A DNA stretch of 25,966 bases from a virus: positions 1-25,966 of IMG/VR virus record IMGVR_UViG_3300025313_000396; one strand, 5' to 3'. Of this stretch, positions 1 to 6,090 are shown piece by piece. The stretch's first letter is position 1. Every line of letters starts with the position of its first letter. Both the position numbers and the translations under genes were made by a program. Under the pieces are notes generated by a model. It did not search any database, was not told the DNA's origin, and saw only the letters and a list, made by a program, of their open reading frames with translations.

Positions 1-109
1 AGCAAGTAGGCTTAGTTGATAGGTTGATAGTGATAGCGAACTTATTGGCTCAGTTATTTGGGTTCATTCTCGCAATATACGGGCGTGTAACTGCAAAACA
101 TGCCATTGG
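1..109 (+). repeat. Inverted repeat, copy A (exact copy of holin segment)
   Basis: Bases 1-109 are identical, base for base, to the reverse complement of 13628-13736 inside the holin gene. Identity ends after CCATTGG at 109. Whether it continues to the left of base 1 cannot be seen. Confidence 0.97.
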
Positions 110-434
110 AAATCCGTTAGATAACAGGAAATCTAATCTTAGAATTTGCACGAATTCAGAAAATATAAAATCTGGCTTATTAAACAATAAAATTTCTACA
201 AGGAAATTAGCGCAACAATTAAGGAATGATTATAAAATACCAATAAGGAGAAACACTTATGGTCACAAGGGTGTCTCTTGGAATACAAGAGACAGAAGAT
301 GGAAAGTCCAAGTATGTCATAATAAAAACATTTTCTATGTAGGATATTTTATTAATATTGATGAAGAAATTACTGCATACAATGAAGCATCAAAGCAAAT
401 AAAGGGGGGGGATAATGCAAGTGCCGCCGATTAA
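3..434 (+). pseudogene. Chimeric ORF: holin C-terminus copy fused to HNH-AP2 endonuclease fragment
   Basis: This is the only plausible plus-strand coding stretch. The frame is open to the left edge; a TTG at 24 is the first possible start inside the window. Codons up to about base 109 reproduce the holin C-terminus (VGLVDRL to HAIG). The frame then switches at once into the second half of an HNH homing endonuclease: GNPLDNRKSNLRICT is the conserved end of the HNH motif, and YGHKGVSW, then FYVGYF with TAYNEASKQ, form an AP2-type DNA-binding domain. The N-terminal half of the nuclease and the first HNH histidine region are missing, so it cannot be a complete enzyme. Its C-terminus passes through a run of eight G and ends in an unusual NASAAD tail, so a frameshift there is possible. 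It is either a rearrangement remnant or an assembly/amplification chimera. Confidence 0.7.
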
Positions 435-452
435 GACGGCACCCGTTCTTTT
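421..452 (+). terminator. Possible Rho-independent terminator (or bidirectional hairpin)
   Basis: GTGCCG (421-426) can pair with CGGCAC (437-442), giving a 6-bp G+C-rich stem that contains the stop codon of the HNH fragment in its loop. A T-rich stretch, GTTCTTTT, follows at 445-452 on the plus strand. On the minus strand the stem is flanked by ACTTGCATTA, which is poorer in T, so it fits a plus-strand terminator better. It lies between the convergent HNH fragment and the leftmost late gene and could serve both. Confidence 0.35.
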
Positions 453-472
453 CCTACACGTGGCAGGTAAGT

Positions 473-547
473 CTAACGACCTTTCTTAACAGGCTTCTTA
501 GCTTTTACTACAGGCTTTACAACCTTCTTTGCTTTCTTAGCAGCCAT
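473..547 (-). CDS. 24-residue lysine-rich basic peptide
   Basis: A short ORF of 24 codons with an excellent ribosome binding site: GGAGGG six bases before the ATG at 547, directly after the stop of the BppU-like gene. The product starts MAAKKAKK and ends KKPVKKGR. It is almost wholly Lys, Ala, Val and Pro, with nine or ten lysines and no acidic residue, like the tails of bacterial histone H1-like proteins. It would bind nucleic acid or another polyanion nonspecifically; that is inference from composition only. It is the last gene of the leftward operon in this window, just before the 421-452 hairpin. It is too short for family assignment, and the call rests on the RBS, position and non-random composition. 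Confidence 0.6.
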   Translation of the reverse strand: MAAKKAKKVVKPVVKAKKPVKKGR

Positions 548-557
548 ATACCCTCCT

Positions 558-1106
558 TTATATTGCGTCAACATCATCAGTTACGATGATAACCAGCTTA
601 TTGCTTGGTTCCTTTGGTATCGTATATTTCCCACCGGAATTAGGTGTAATCTCGAACTCTGCAAGATACTGTCCAGACGTATTAGTGTCAGTGCTTGACC
701 ACCTGTATTCCACTTCACCACCATTTGCGTTAGTTATGTTTGCTGTCTGACGATTAATCTTTAATGTACTACCACCAACAATCTTCATGCTGAATACTAC
801 GGTTGTTCCAGACAGGTTCATGACTTCCTGAACTGAAGTACCTATAGGGAATGTCTGGCTGAGACTGCCACCAGACCACAGACAATTAGTGAATGTAGTC
901 GGGCTTTTACCGGAATATGTTACCGTAACATAATCAGATATTCTAAGAGAACCGCTTGTCGCAAAGTCAGATGTGCTATTTACGGTAAGTGTGGCATCAT
1001 CATACACAGCTTGCGAATAAAGCGATGTATCGCCATCACCGGCTATAACTATCTTGCAATATGGTTGAAGGTCATTCCTTTTTATGTAGAACTTTTCAGT
1101 CGCCAT
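558..1106 (-). CDS. BppU-like baseplate/tail-fibre attachment protein
   Basis: A 182-residue protein whose ends resemble the N-terminal domain of siphophage baseplate upper proteins (BppU): FYIKRNDLQPYCKIVI near residues 6-21, VVFSMKI at 103-109, and EVEYRWSSTDTN...YLAEFEI at about 131-153. A separate beta unit at about residues 37-95 (LTVNSTSDF, SGSLRI, VTVTYSGKSPTTF, FPIGTSVQEV) appears to be inserted between the first strand and the rest. Similar short units occur in many phage tail proteins. BppU domains normally anchor receptor-binding proteins to the tail tip. No signal peptide is present, so it should assemble in the cytoplasm. ATG at 1106 overlaps the stop of the preceding gene as TAATG, implying translational coupling. 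Family assignment is by eye. Confidence 0.6.
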   Translation of the reverse strand: MATEKFYIKRNDLQPYCKIVIAGDGDTSLYSQAVYDDATLTVNSTSDFATSGSLRISDYVTVTYSGKSPTTFTNCLWSGGSLSQTFPIGTSVQEVMNLSGTTVVFSMKIVGGSTLKINRQTANITNANGGEVEYRWSSTDTNTSGQYLAEFEITPNSGGKYTIPKEPSNKLVIIVTDDVDAI

Positions 1107-2434
1107 TAGTGTATCGTCCTTTTCTTGTCACCACGTTTAAACAATAATCTCGCATCTTTCCACATAAATATCTTCTTAACTACATCCCTTAAGGTAGCTG
1201 CTTCACCAGTCCAATCAAGCCTTACAGTCAATTCCATACTGTGTTTTTGGATATAATCTAACAAGACATTCCCATTATTCCCTGTGCCAGACAATATTTC
1301 TGAGGCTATTATACCATCAGACAATAATATATTGGCAAATTCTATTGGCAATATGGCATCTGAGTTAATAGCCACAGCACCAGTCCAATCAAGCGGGATG
1401 ATTATGTCATTGCCAGCAACCTCAAGTATGGCTACACGTACAATACTATCACTGTTGATACCTTGCAGTGATGTCATGTTTACTGTGCCATTCAATGAAA
1501 CACTATTTAGATATTCGGCAACAGGTGAGCCATCTGAATATAATATAGTTATGTTTTCATATTGAGTAGCACCAGCTACATTTAATGTGCTAAGATTCTC
1601 TAATTGCCATGCGACATCCTTGTTTAATCCTGTCAGACTACTGAATGTAATAGCAGCATCTGAAGGCGGCACATTCAACAAGTAGCCATATCTTAACGCA
1701 GCGTCACTATTTAGATACATTAAGTAATCTAATGGGATTATACCATCAGATGTCACTAAGATGCCGCCAGTCCAGTCTACGTTCGTTGATCCATCAGCAC
1801 TTACGCCTAAGAGATATTCAATAATAGGAGATATATTGCTGTCTATGCTTGATAGGTATTCTGATATTGGTGTAGAATCTTTAGTGAGACTCGATAAATA
1901 ATCAAAATTATATGTACCATCCTTAACAAGATATGCTATGTAATCTAATGGCAATATACCATCAGATTCGACCAAAAGCCCGCCCATCCAATCTATAGGT
2001 AGAACAATGTCAGACGGTGCGGTATTAGTTAAATATTCATATATCGGAATGTTGTCTCGATAAATGGTAGCCAGTCTTTCAGCGTTAGCAAGTAAATCAG
2101 AGATAAGTAATTGCCTTGATGTAAATCTTAAGATAGCATCACTGCCAATTCCAAGAAGATAGTCATATGGAATCATGCCGTCTTTACTTATTAATGCTAT
2201 GTTTTCTACGGAGAATAGATTGTCTTTAGCTATTCCCCATAGATATTCTACTGATACGCCACCATCTTTATTCAGTGAACCAATAAAGTTTAGCGGTATC
2301 TGCTTATCAGACGTTATACTAGCCCTATAAGTTAATATTGAAACAACATCTTTATTTATACTCCCACGGTAGTTAAATGACATCCCTAAATCAGAGAATA
2401 CCTCTTCTTCACCGCCAAGTATAATATAGCTCAA
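1106..2434 (-). CDS. Protein of about 26 degenerate 14-residue repeats (phage fibre-region repeat protein)
   Basis: A 442-residue protein with no catalytic motif. Residues 17 to about 386 are a tandem array with a 14-residue period, loosely xIPLDYLxxLxSDG: a hydrophobic strand with Asp/Glu-aromatic at its centre, then a polar turn ending (S/K)DG. Clear units include ILPLDYIAYLVKDG and IIPLDYLMYLNSDA; a few units are 16 residues, with a DWTGG or DWMGG core. The final 40 residues depart from the pattern and are basic (KKIFMWKDARLLFKRGDKK). I recall similar PLEWLxxLxxD-type repeat proteins in the fibre regions of other phages, but no function. A beta-solenoid or fibrous spacer is the natural guess. 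The start is TTG at 2434, chosen because AGGGG lies five bases upstream and overlaps the end of the previous gene. No signal peptide is present. Confidence 0.75.
   Translation of the reverse strand: MSYIILGGEEEVFSDLGMSFNYRGSINKDVVSILTYRASITSDKQIPLNFIGSLNKDGGVSVEYLWGIAKDNLFSVENIALISKDGMIPYDYLLGIGSDAILRFTSRQLLISDLLANAERLATIYRDNIPIYEYLTNTAPSDIVLPIDWMGGLLVESDGILPLDYIAYLVKDGTYNFDYLSSLTKDSTPISEYLSSIDSNISPIIEYLLGVSADGSTNVDWTGGILVTSDGIIPLDYLMYLNSDAALRYGYLLNVPPSDAAITFSSLTGLNKDVAWQLENLSTLNVAGATQYENITILYSDGSPVAEYLNSVSLNGTVNMTSLQGINSDSIVRVAILEVAGNDIIIPLDWTGAVAINSDAILPIEFANILLSDGIIASEILSGTGNNGNVLLDYIQKHSMELTVRLDWTGEAATLRDVVKKIFMWKDARLLFKRGDKKRTIH
1277..2386 (-). repeat. Array of degenerate 14-codon protein repeats
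   Basis: This is the coding segment for residues 17-386 of the repeat protein. The period is 14 codons, with occasional 15-16 codon units and one longer interruption near residues 100-127. Conservation is at the protein level (P, D/E-Y/W, L, DG); units differ considerably in DNA sequence. This indicates an old, diversified array rather than recent slippage. Confidence 0.75.
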
Positions 2435-2443
2435 TCAATCCCC

Positions 2444-3202
2444 TTAGACAGACGAACCTTGAGTTCTAAGTGTATAAGATGTCTTGTTTGCCGCATCGCC
2501 AGCAGTTAAAGATAGTTTGAGCCAAACACCCTGCTGTGCGCCAGATGTTAGATTCTGACTGTTAGCAACATTCTTAGTTGTATTATCAAATGCAGATACA
2601 CCAGATGCAGGCACTGTAAGCCTATTAGTGCTTGTACCAGAATCATTGAGTGTCGTGGCTAATGCAAATGTAATCTTGCCTGATGGGTCAGCCTGTTCTG
2701 CGACTACAGCATTAGTCAGCGTCAACGTACCATTCGTATTCCTAACAAATACCTTCTCGTAGTAATCCTTATTAGAGCCACCAGAAGGTTCAGCAGCAGC
2801 ATTGTAGAACGGAACCCTTACCTGAGTAAACCCTGACTCTAATGTGCTCCATACGGTGCCACCAGAACTGTTCCTGACAGATATTGTACCTGTACACGTG
2901 GCCGACAATACAACCTTCAATATCCTTTCAAATGTTGTTGCACCCATTGATACCGCAGTAGTACCATTTAATGTCACGGCAGATGTGGTGATAAGTTCAC
3001 CAGCAGCATTTCTGCCAGTAACCGTAACTGTCTGTGTCGTATCGCCAGAAGCACTTGATACAGCTTCAAGTGTAGAATTACCTGTCATCTGCGTAAACTC
3101 TATCTTAATTGCTGTGTTGATAGCACCACCCTGTGTGCCAGAATCCGTGTCTTGGTGATTCGTTGCCCCATAATACCTGAGCTCTGAAGCTAAAATAGCC
3201 AT
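2444..3202 (-). CDS. Putative virion structural protein (tail/fibre region)
   Basis: A 252-residue protein rich in Thr, Ser, Ala and Gly with an alternating beta pattern and no signal peptide, TM segment or catalytic motif. Its start, MAILASELRYYG followed by a TDSGTQGG loop, resembles a family often found beside tail-fibre genes that begins SELKLY with a short GG-containing turn. I recognise this only by analogy. Two repetitive beta stretches follow (about 45-110 and 150-250). ATG at 3202 has a very strong AGGAGGAGG ribosome binding site, and a start-associated hairpin (3222-3236) lies immediately upstream. Strong initiation signals suggest a highly expressed protein, consistent with a structural role. 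Confidence 0.55.
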   Translation of the reverse strand: MAILASELRYYGATNHQDTDSGTQGGAINTAIKIEFTQMTGNSTLEAVSSASGDTTQTVTVTGRNAAGELITTSAVTLNGTTAVSMGATTFERILKVVLSATCTGTISVRNSSGGTVWSTLESGFTQVRVPFYNAAAEPSGGSNKDYYEKVFVRNTNGTLTLTNAVVAEQADPSGKITFALATTLNDSGTSTNRLTVPASGVSAFDNTTKNVANSQNLTSGAQQGVWLKLSLTAGDAANKTSYTLRTQGSSV

Positions 3203-3221
3203 TTCTTACCTCCTCCTTTTT

Positions 3222-3236
3222 GTCCGCTCAGCGGAC
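3222..3236 (-). promoter_or_regulatory. Start-associated hairpin, copy 1
   Basis: GTCCGCTCAGCGGAC is a near-perfect palindrome (six pairs around a 3-nt loop). On the minus strand it reads AAAT, hairpin, then AAAAA and the AGGAGG of the gene starting at 3202; 19 bases separate hairpin and ATG. Related copies are at 14611-14625 and 22456-22470. Confidence 0.7.
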
Positions 3237-3238
3237 AT

Positions 3239-3790
3239 TTAAAATCTTATTAAGTAAAATGCATCTCCGTTAGACGGTGCAGTCGGGAGTGCGTTAATGG
3301 TAATTACCTTACCTGTAGAATACCCAGTAACCTTTTTAGGCCCACATCCGGCAGCCACACCGGTGATTGGCAACAAGAAACTATCTTTATAGAAATCCAA
3401 CGTAGACGACGATAGGTTAGTGGTAAATGACGTAGTTGTTGGTGCACCATCATTAATCATCCCATAAATACCATTTAACGTAAAGTGAGTAACAACTTTG
3501 CCAACAGCAGGGTCTTGGCTGTCTACTTCTATGGTATATTGACCCAATATAGGTAAGTTACTAATCCCTATAATTATTTCATAGTCACCGCCAATATTAC
3601 TTCTTTCAACTTTACGCCAGTCCGTATTCTCTACGAGTGTGACATTTGTTCCCACCGTATCAGTTATCTTAAGTAATGGTGTTAATCCACCCAATCCAAC
3701 GCCGCCTGCATCCAGAAAGCATCTATATACAACAGAAACTTCGTTAATTGTTACATCTTTAGTAATTGTGGGCTTAGATATTGTGCTCAC
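3239..3790 (-). CDS. Tail-fibre-like protein with Ig-like N-terminus and shared C-terminal beta module
   Basis: A 183-residue protein in two parts. Residues 10-105 look like an Ig/BppU-type beta sandwich (TINEVSVVYRCFLD; DYEIIIGISNLPILGQYTIEVD). Residues 117-183 form a compact module, TTTSFTTNLSS...FYKDSFLLPITG...KVTGYS...INALPTAPSNGDAFYLI. It is common at the ends of phage tail-fibre proteins and also appears, diverged, in two neighbours (6075-7826 and 4469-5125). No signal peptide. The start is GTG at 3790, chosen because it overlaps the previous stop as GTGA and has GGAGG six bases upstream. Likely a fibre or baseplate component; the exact partner is unknown. Confidence 0.6.
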   Translation of the reverse strand: MSTISKPTITKDVTINEVSVVYRCFLDAGGVGLGGLTPLLKITDTVGTNVTLVENTDWRKVERSNIGGDYEIIIGISNLPILGQYTIEVDSQDPAVGKVVTHFTLNGIYGMINDGAPTTTSFTTNLSSSTLDFYKDSFLLPITGVAAGCGPKKVTGYSTGKVITINALPTAPSNGDAFYLIRF

Positions 3791-4428
3791 ATCATCCCTC
3801 CTGCGTTAAGCATATCGCAATCATATATAGGCATAGATATCCCAGTTTTACTTGGTAGATAATTACTGTCTAACAAGGTGATCCTTGCAGATAGTCCCTG
3901 CATCATAAATCCAATATTACCATGTAATGTAACATTGTCATTAGATACACTGGCTACCTCTATATCGTCTATGTAAAACTTGATTCTCTCACCAACGCCG
4001 CTTATCTTTAATTTGTAATACTGGCTAGCTGAAAAACCGGAGACCGTTCCATTACTTAATGTTGAAGGTTCGCCGCTTGAATATCTTACCAAATACCATG
4101 CCCCATCACCACGGATACCCCCCTCATACCAATTGCCAGTTACCTTATCGCCACGGAATATTGCCCTTATAGTATCTGTGGTAGTAGCTGCGCCAGTCTT
4201 TCCAGTTACTTCAACATAGTAGTCAGAGCTTAACAATGTTTCCAAGCCTATTACCCTAAAATAGCTATTAAATTCTAGTCTAACTTCATCTGTAGCTGCA
4301 TCTACGATAAACCGTGTAACATCAAAATCAGCAGTTACTTCAGTGTCGTAACCAATACCGCTATCAGACGTATGGCTTTCCAACGGCGTATCAGAAGTCT
4401 TGGTAAATGTATCGTACTTAATTGACAT
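3787..4428 (-). CDS. Concanavalin/LamG-like lectin-fold phage protein
   Basis: A 213-residue protein with the layout of a concanavalin-like jelly roll. RLEFNSYFRVIG near residues 50-61 is followed by a YYVEV strand, WYLVRYSSGE, and the diagnostic YYKLKISGVGERIKFYIDDIEVASV at about 135-160, where a strand-turn-strand precedes a FYIDD or FYNDV motif. The last part of the 976-residue exported protein (7830-10760) has the equivalent YKFKIKKVGSTAYLFYND pattern. Such domains often bind glycans on tail fibres; binding here is inference. No signal peptide. The ribosome binding site just upstream of ATG 4428 is weak (GGGG about 12 bases away), and a 13-codon micro-ORF ends inside its first codons, so translation may depend on coupling. 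Confidence 0.6.
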   Translation of the reverse strand: MSIKYDTFTKTSDTPLESHTSDSGIGYDTEVTADFDVTRFIVDAATDEVRLEFNSYFRVIGLETLLSSDYYVEVTGKTGAATTTDTIRAIFRGDKVTGNWYEGGIRGDGAWYLVRYSSGEPSTLSNGTVSGFSASQYYKLKISGVGERIKFYIDDIEVASVSNDNVTLHGNIGFMMQGLSARITLLDSNYLPSKTGISMPIYDCDMLNAGGMM

Positions 4429-4459
4429 TCTTATTCAACCCCGAAACCATCTTCTTCAT
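4418..4459 (-). CDS. 13-codon micro-ORF coupling two genes
   Basis: MKKMVSGLNKNVN, started by ATG at 4459 with AAGGAGA seven bases upstream, which overlaps the stop codon of the preceding gene. Its TAA falls within codons 3-4 of the next gene (start 4428). The downstream gene's own ribosome binding site is weak, so the micro-ORF may deliver ribosomes to it by termination-reinitiation. A functional peptide is unlikely. Confidence 0.4.
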   Translation of the reverse strand: MKKMVSGLNKNVN

Positions 4460-4468
4460 AAAGTCTCC

Positions 4469-5125
4469 TTACCTCACTGTATCTATGTAAATATCACACA
4501 CATCATTAGCCGATAAAGCTGATGCAAACAAACCATTCAACGTAATCGTATCTGTAGATGGATTAAAACTTATAACTTTAAGAATTATTGCCCTGTTATC
4601 TACGGCTGTAGCATTCGGGCAGTTAACTATTCCACCGACATAATCCTTGTTGCTTGCCTCAGATAACCCTGTACTTGTTATGGTCGAAGTAGTCGCAGAA
4701 CTTACGGTAATTGATTTCAAAAGACCAACTTGGCTCATGGTTGCGCCTACCGCCTTAAACCCCTTCGGAGCCATTGCAATCAAGCCTAAGTGGTCTCCTT
4801 CTCCTTCAACCCATCCCATACACTCATCCTCAACAGCATTCGTGATCGCATCATTAGTACAAATGTAATAGTATCCGCCAACCGATGCCTCTATCGTATC
4901 CCCTGTTTCGTCAACTGTTGTTGTTGTAGAAGGACTCCCGCAGTTAGTTTTAATGACAAGATTAGAAAATGGTGTCACTATATCAAGACCTGTAGAAATA
5001 CCGTTGCCAAACTCGTCAAATATGCCTATTAAAAAACAGTTTGTTGTGCCGAGTTTCTTATCCAGCGCCTGAGCGGTGTAAGGCATAATACAAAGTAATA
5101 ATGCTATGACTATTTTACGTTTCAT
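4469..5125 (-). CDS. Exported phage protein with shared C-terminal beta module
   Basis: A 218-residue protein with a clear Sec signal peptide: MKRK, hydrophobic IVIALLLCIMPY, and TAQA with probable cleavage after residue 20. The mature part is cysteine-containing (C30, C62, C89, C102, C169, C210), fitting an oxidising periplasm. Residues 141-214 (TSTGLSEASNKDYV...DTITLNGLFASALSANDVCDIYI) match the outline of the fibre module seen at the end of 3239-3790. ATG at 5125 overlaps the previous stop as ATGA with GGAGG upstream. The last codons GTG AGG TAA carry the Shine-Dalgarno sequence for the following micro-ORF. The role is unknown; an exported relative of fibre proteins is what can be seen. 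Confidence 0.6.
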   Translation of the reverse strand: MKRKIVIALLLCIMPYTAQALDKKLGTTNCFLIGIFDEFGNGISTGLDIVTPFSNLVIKTNCGSPSTTTTVDETGDTIEASVGGYYYICTNDAITNAVEDECMGWVEGEGDHLGLIAMAPKGFKAVGATMSQVGLLKSITVSSATTSTITSTGLSEASNKDYVGGIVNCPNATAVDNRAIILKVISFNPSTDTITLNGLFASALSANDVCDIYIDTVR

Positions 5126-5550
5126 TGAAAACCTCCGTTAAATCCGCCTGTAGATTTATTCCTGTTCTTCCAATTAAAATGAATACTACTACCGTCAGAA
5201 CAATTATTAATATCACCTGACGCAATCAGTTTACTAACTTCATTGGAATATGCACTTTCGTTGGCAAACACATCGTATGCCGTAGCCGCAAAGTAATATG
5301 TAATGCCTGCCGTTAATCCTGTAACAATATGACAAAGCGTATACCCAACATTAACAGGAGAGCCGTAGACGCCAGTCGCAGTCCCTTGATATATATTGAA
5401 TCCTGCAAGGTCAGTAAGCGGAGTATCGTCAGTGCTTGTCGTTGGTGCATCCCATCTGAGAGATACACTTTCGGCTAATACAGGATTATCGAACATTAAC
5501 ATGCCCACGCAGATAATAACCGCCTGCCAAATCTTTTTGCTGACCTGCAT
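5122..5550 (-). CDS. Exported fibronectin type III domain protein
   Basis: A 142-residue protein. The first 26 residues are a signal peptide (MQVSKK, hydrophobic core, NPVLA) with cleavage expected before ESVSL. Residues about 28-110 are one FN3 domain: SLRWDAP, a GFNIYQGTATGVY strand pair, and LTAGITYYFAATAYDVFANESAYSNEV, the classic LxxxxxYYFxVxAxD pattern. A short Asn/Gly-rich tail follows with two Cys (C79 and C117 could pair). FN3 modules mediate surface or protein contacts in phage tails and secreted adhesins. ATG at 5550 has AGGGGA seven bases upstream. The gene begins inside the last 55 bases of the sigma-like gene, so the two are translationally linked. Confidence 0.65.
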   Translation of the reverse strand: MQVSKKIWQAVIICVGMLMFDNPVLAESVSLRWDAPTTSTDDTPLTDLAGFNIYQGTATGVYGSPVNVGYTLCHIVTGLTAGITYYFAATAYDVFANESAYSNEVSKLIASGDINNCSDGSSIHFNWKNRNKSTGGFNGGFQ

Positions 5551-6023
5551 ATATTTCCCCTATCTGAATTTATTATTTCTGCAAGCTCTTTAAAACTATA
5601 TCCAACATATAATAAAATTATAATACTAAGTATCCTTGTTAAATCCTTAAACGTAGACCCCCTGTATCCTTTCATCCTTGCCACCTGCCATATGTCCATG
5701 AATAAAATTCTTTCTTGTATAGAATAATCAAGATCAGACCTTATGTCTCGCTCGTTTATCGAAGTTTCCAAGTACCCTGTCTTACTCGTATGGTATCTTT
5801 TTCTTAAATATTTTATCATTCCCTGAAAAGCATACTTTGGAATACGAGACTTAAATGTATTGTTATCAACGATTGCGTTTCTATATTCACACAGGATATT
5901 CAGGTAAGCCTCCTGCATCAAATCTTCTTTGTTGTGGCTGTTATTTTCAGAAAACCGTCTATTGTAAATGTAAATTACAGCCCGTTCTGAATATTCCATC
6001 AATTCTATTTCTGATAGCTTCAT
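5496..6023 (-). CDS. Sigma-70-like transcription factor (region 2 + region 4)
   Basis: A 175-residue protein with the two signatures of a small sigma factor. Residues 34-76 resemble region 2: DLMQEAYLNILCEY (region 2.2-like helix for core RNA polymerase), then FKSRIPKYAFQGMIKYLRKR (region 2.3/2.4-like). Residues 136-170 resemble the region 4 helix-turn-helix: LLYVGYSFKELAEI, NSDRGNICRSAKRFGRRLL. An acidic linker (SINERDIRSDLDYSIQERI) separates them, as in ECF/SigF-like factors. If functional it would direct host RNA polymerase to particular promoters, as phage late sigma factors do. It sits between exported-protein genes, an unusual place for a regulator. ATG at 6023 has GGAAGG upstream, overlapped by the stop of a 21-codon micro-ORF. 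It could instead be a non-sigma DNA-binding protein of similar fold. Confidence 0.6.
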   Translation of the reverse strand: MKLSEIELMEYSERAVIYIYNRRFSENNSHNKEDLMQEAYLNILCEYRNAIVDNNTFKSRIPKYAFQGMIKYLRKRYHTSKTGYLETSINERDIRSDLDYSIQERILFMDIWQVARMKGYRGSTFKDLTRILSIIILLYVGYSFKELAEIINSDRGNICRSAKRFGRRLLSAWAC

Positions 6024-6024
6024 A

Positions 6025-6090
6025 CTACCTTCCTTTTATAAATCCCTTCTGTACTGTATCTATCCAGTCCTCTGCTACCTTATATAGCAT
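6025..6090 (-). CDS. 21-codon micro-ORF bridging fibre and sigma-like genes
   Basis: MLYKVAEDWIDTVQKGFIKGR, starting at ATG 6090 within the last codons of the fibre gene (another frame). Its TAG (6025-6027) lies inside the ribosome binding site of the sigma-like gene, two bases from its ATG. The full use of the 51-base gap suggests a real coupling ORF, but its own Shine-Dalgarno (GAGCGG) is weak. Confidence 0.4.
   Translation of the reverse strand: MLYKVAEDWIDTVQKGFIKGR

Noticed and set aside
1284-1565. Plus-strand ORFs of 60-120 codons across the window (for example 1284-1565, 2844-3158, 7177-7536)
   Set aside because: They lie opposite strong minus-strand genes, have no ribosome binding sites and show low-complexity shadow translations; none has a recognisable motif.
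1277-2386. CRISPR or recent tandem DNA repeat
   Set aside because: The periodicity is seen only at the protein level; DNA units are too divergent and there are no spacers.
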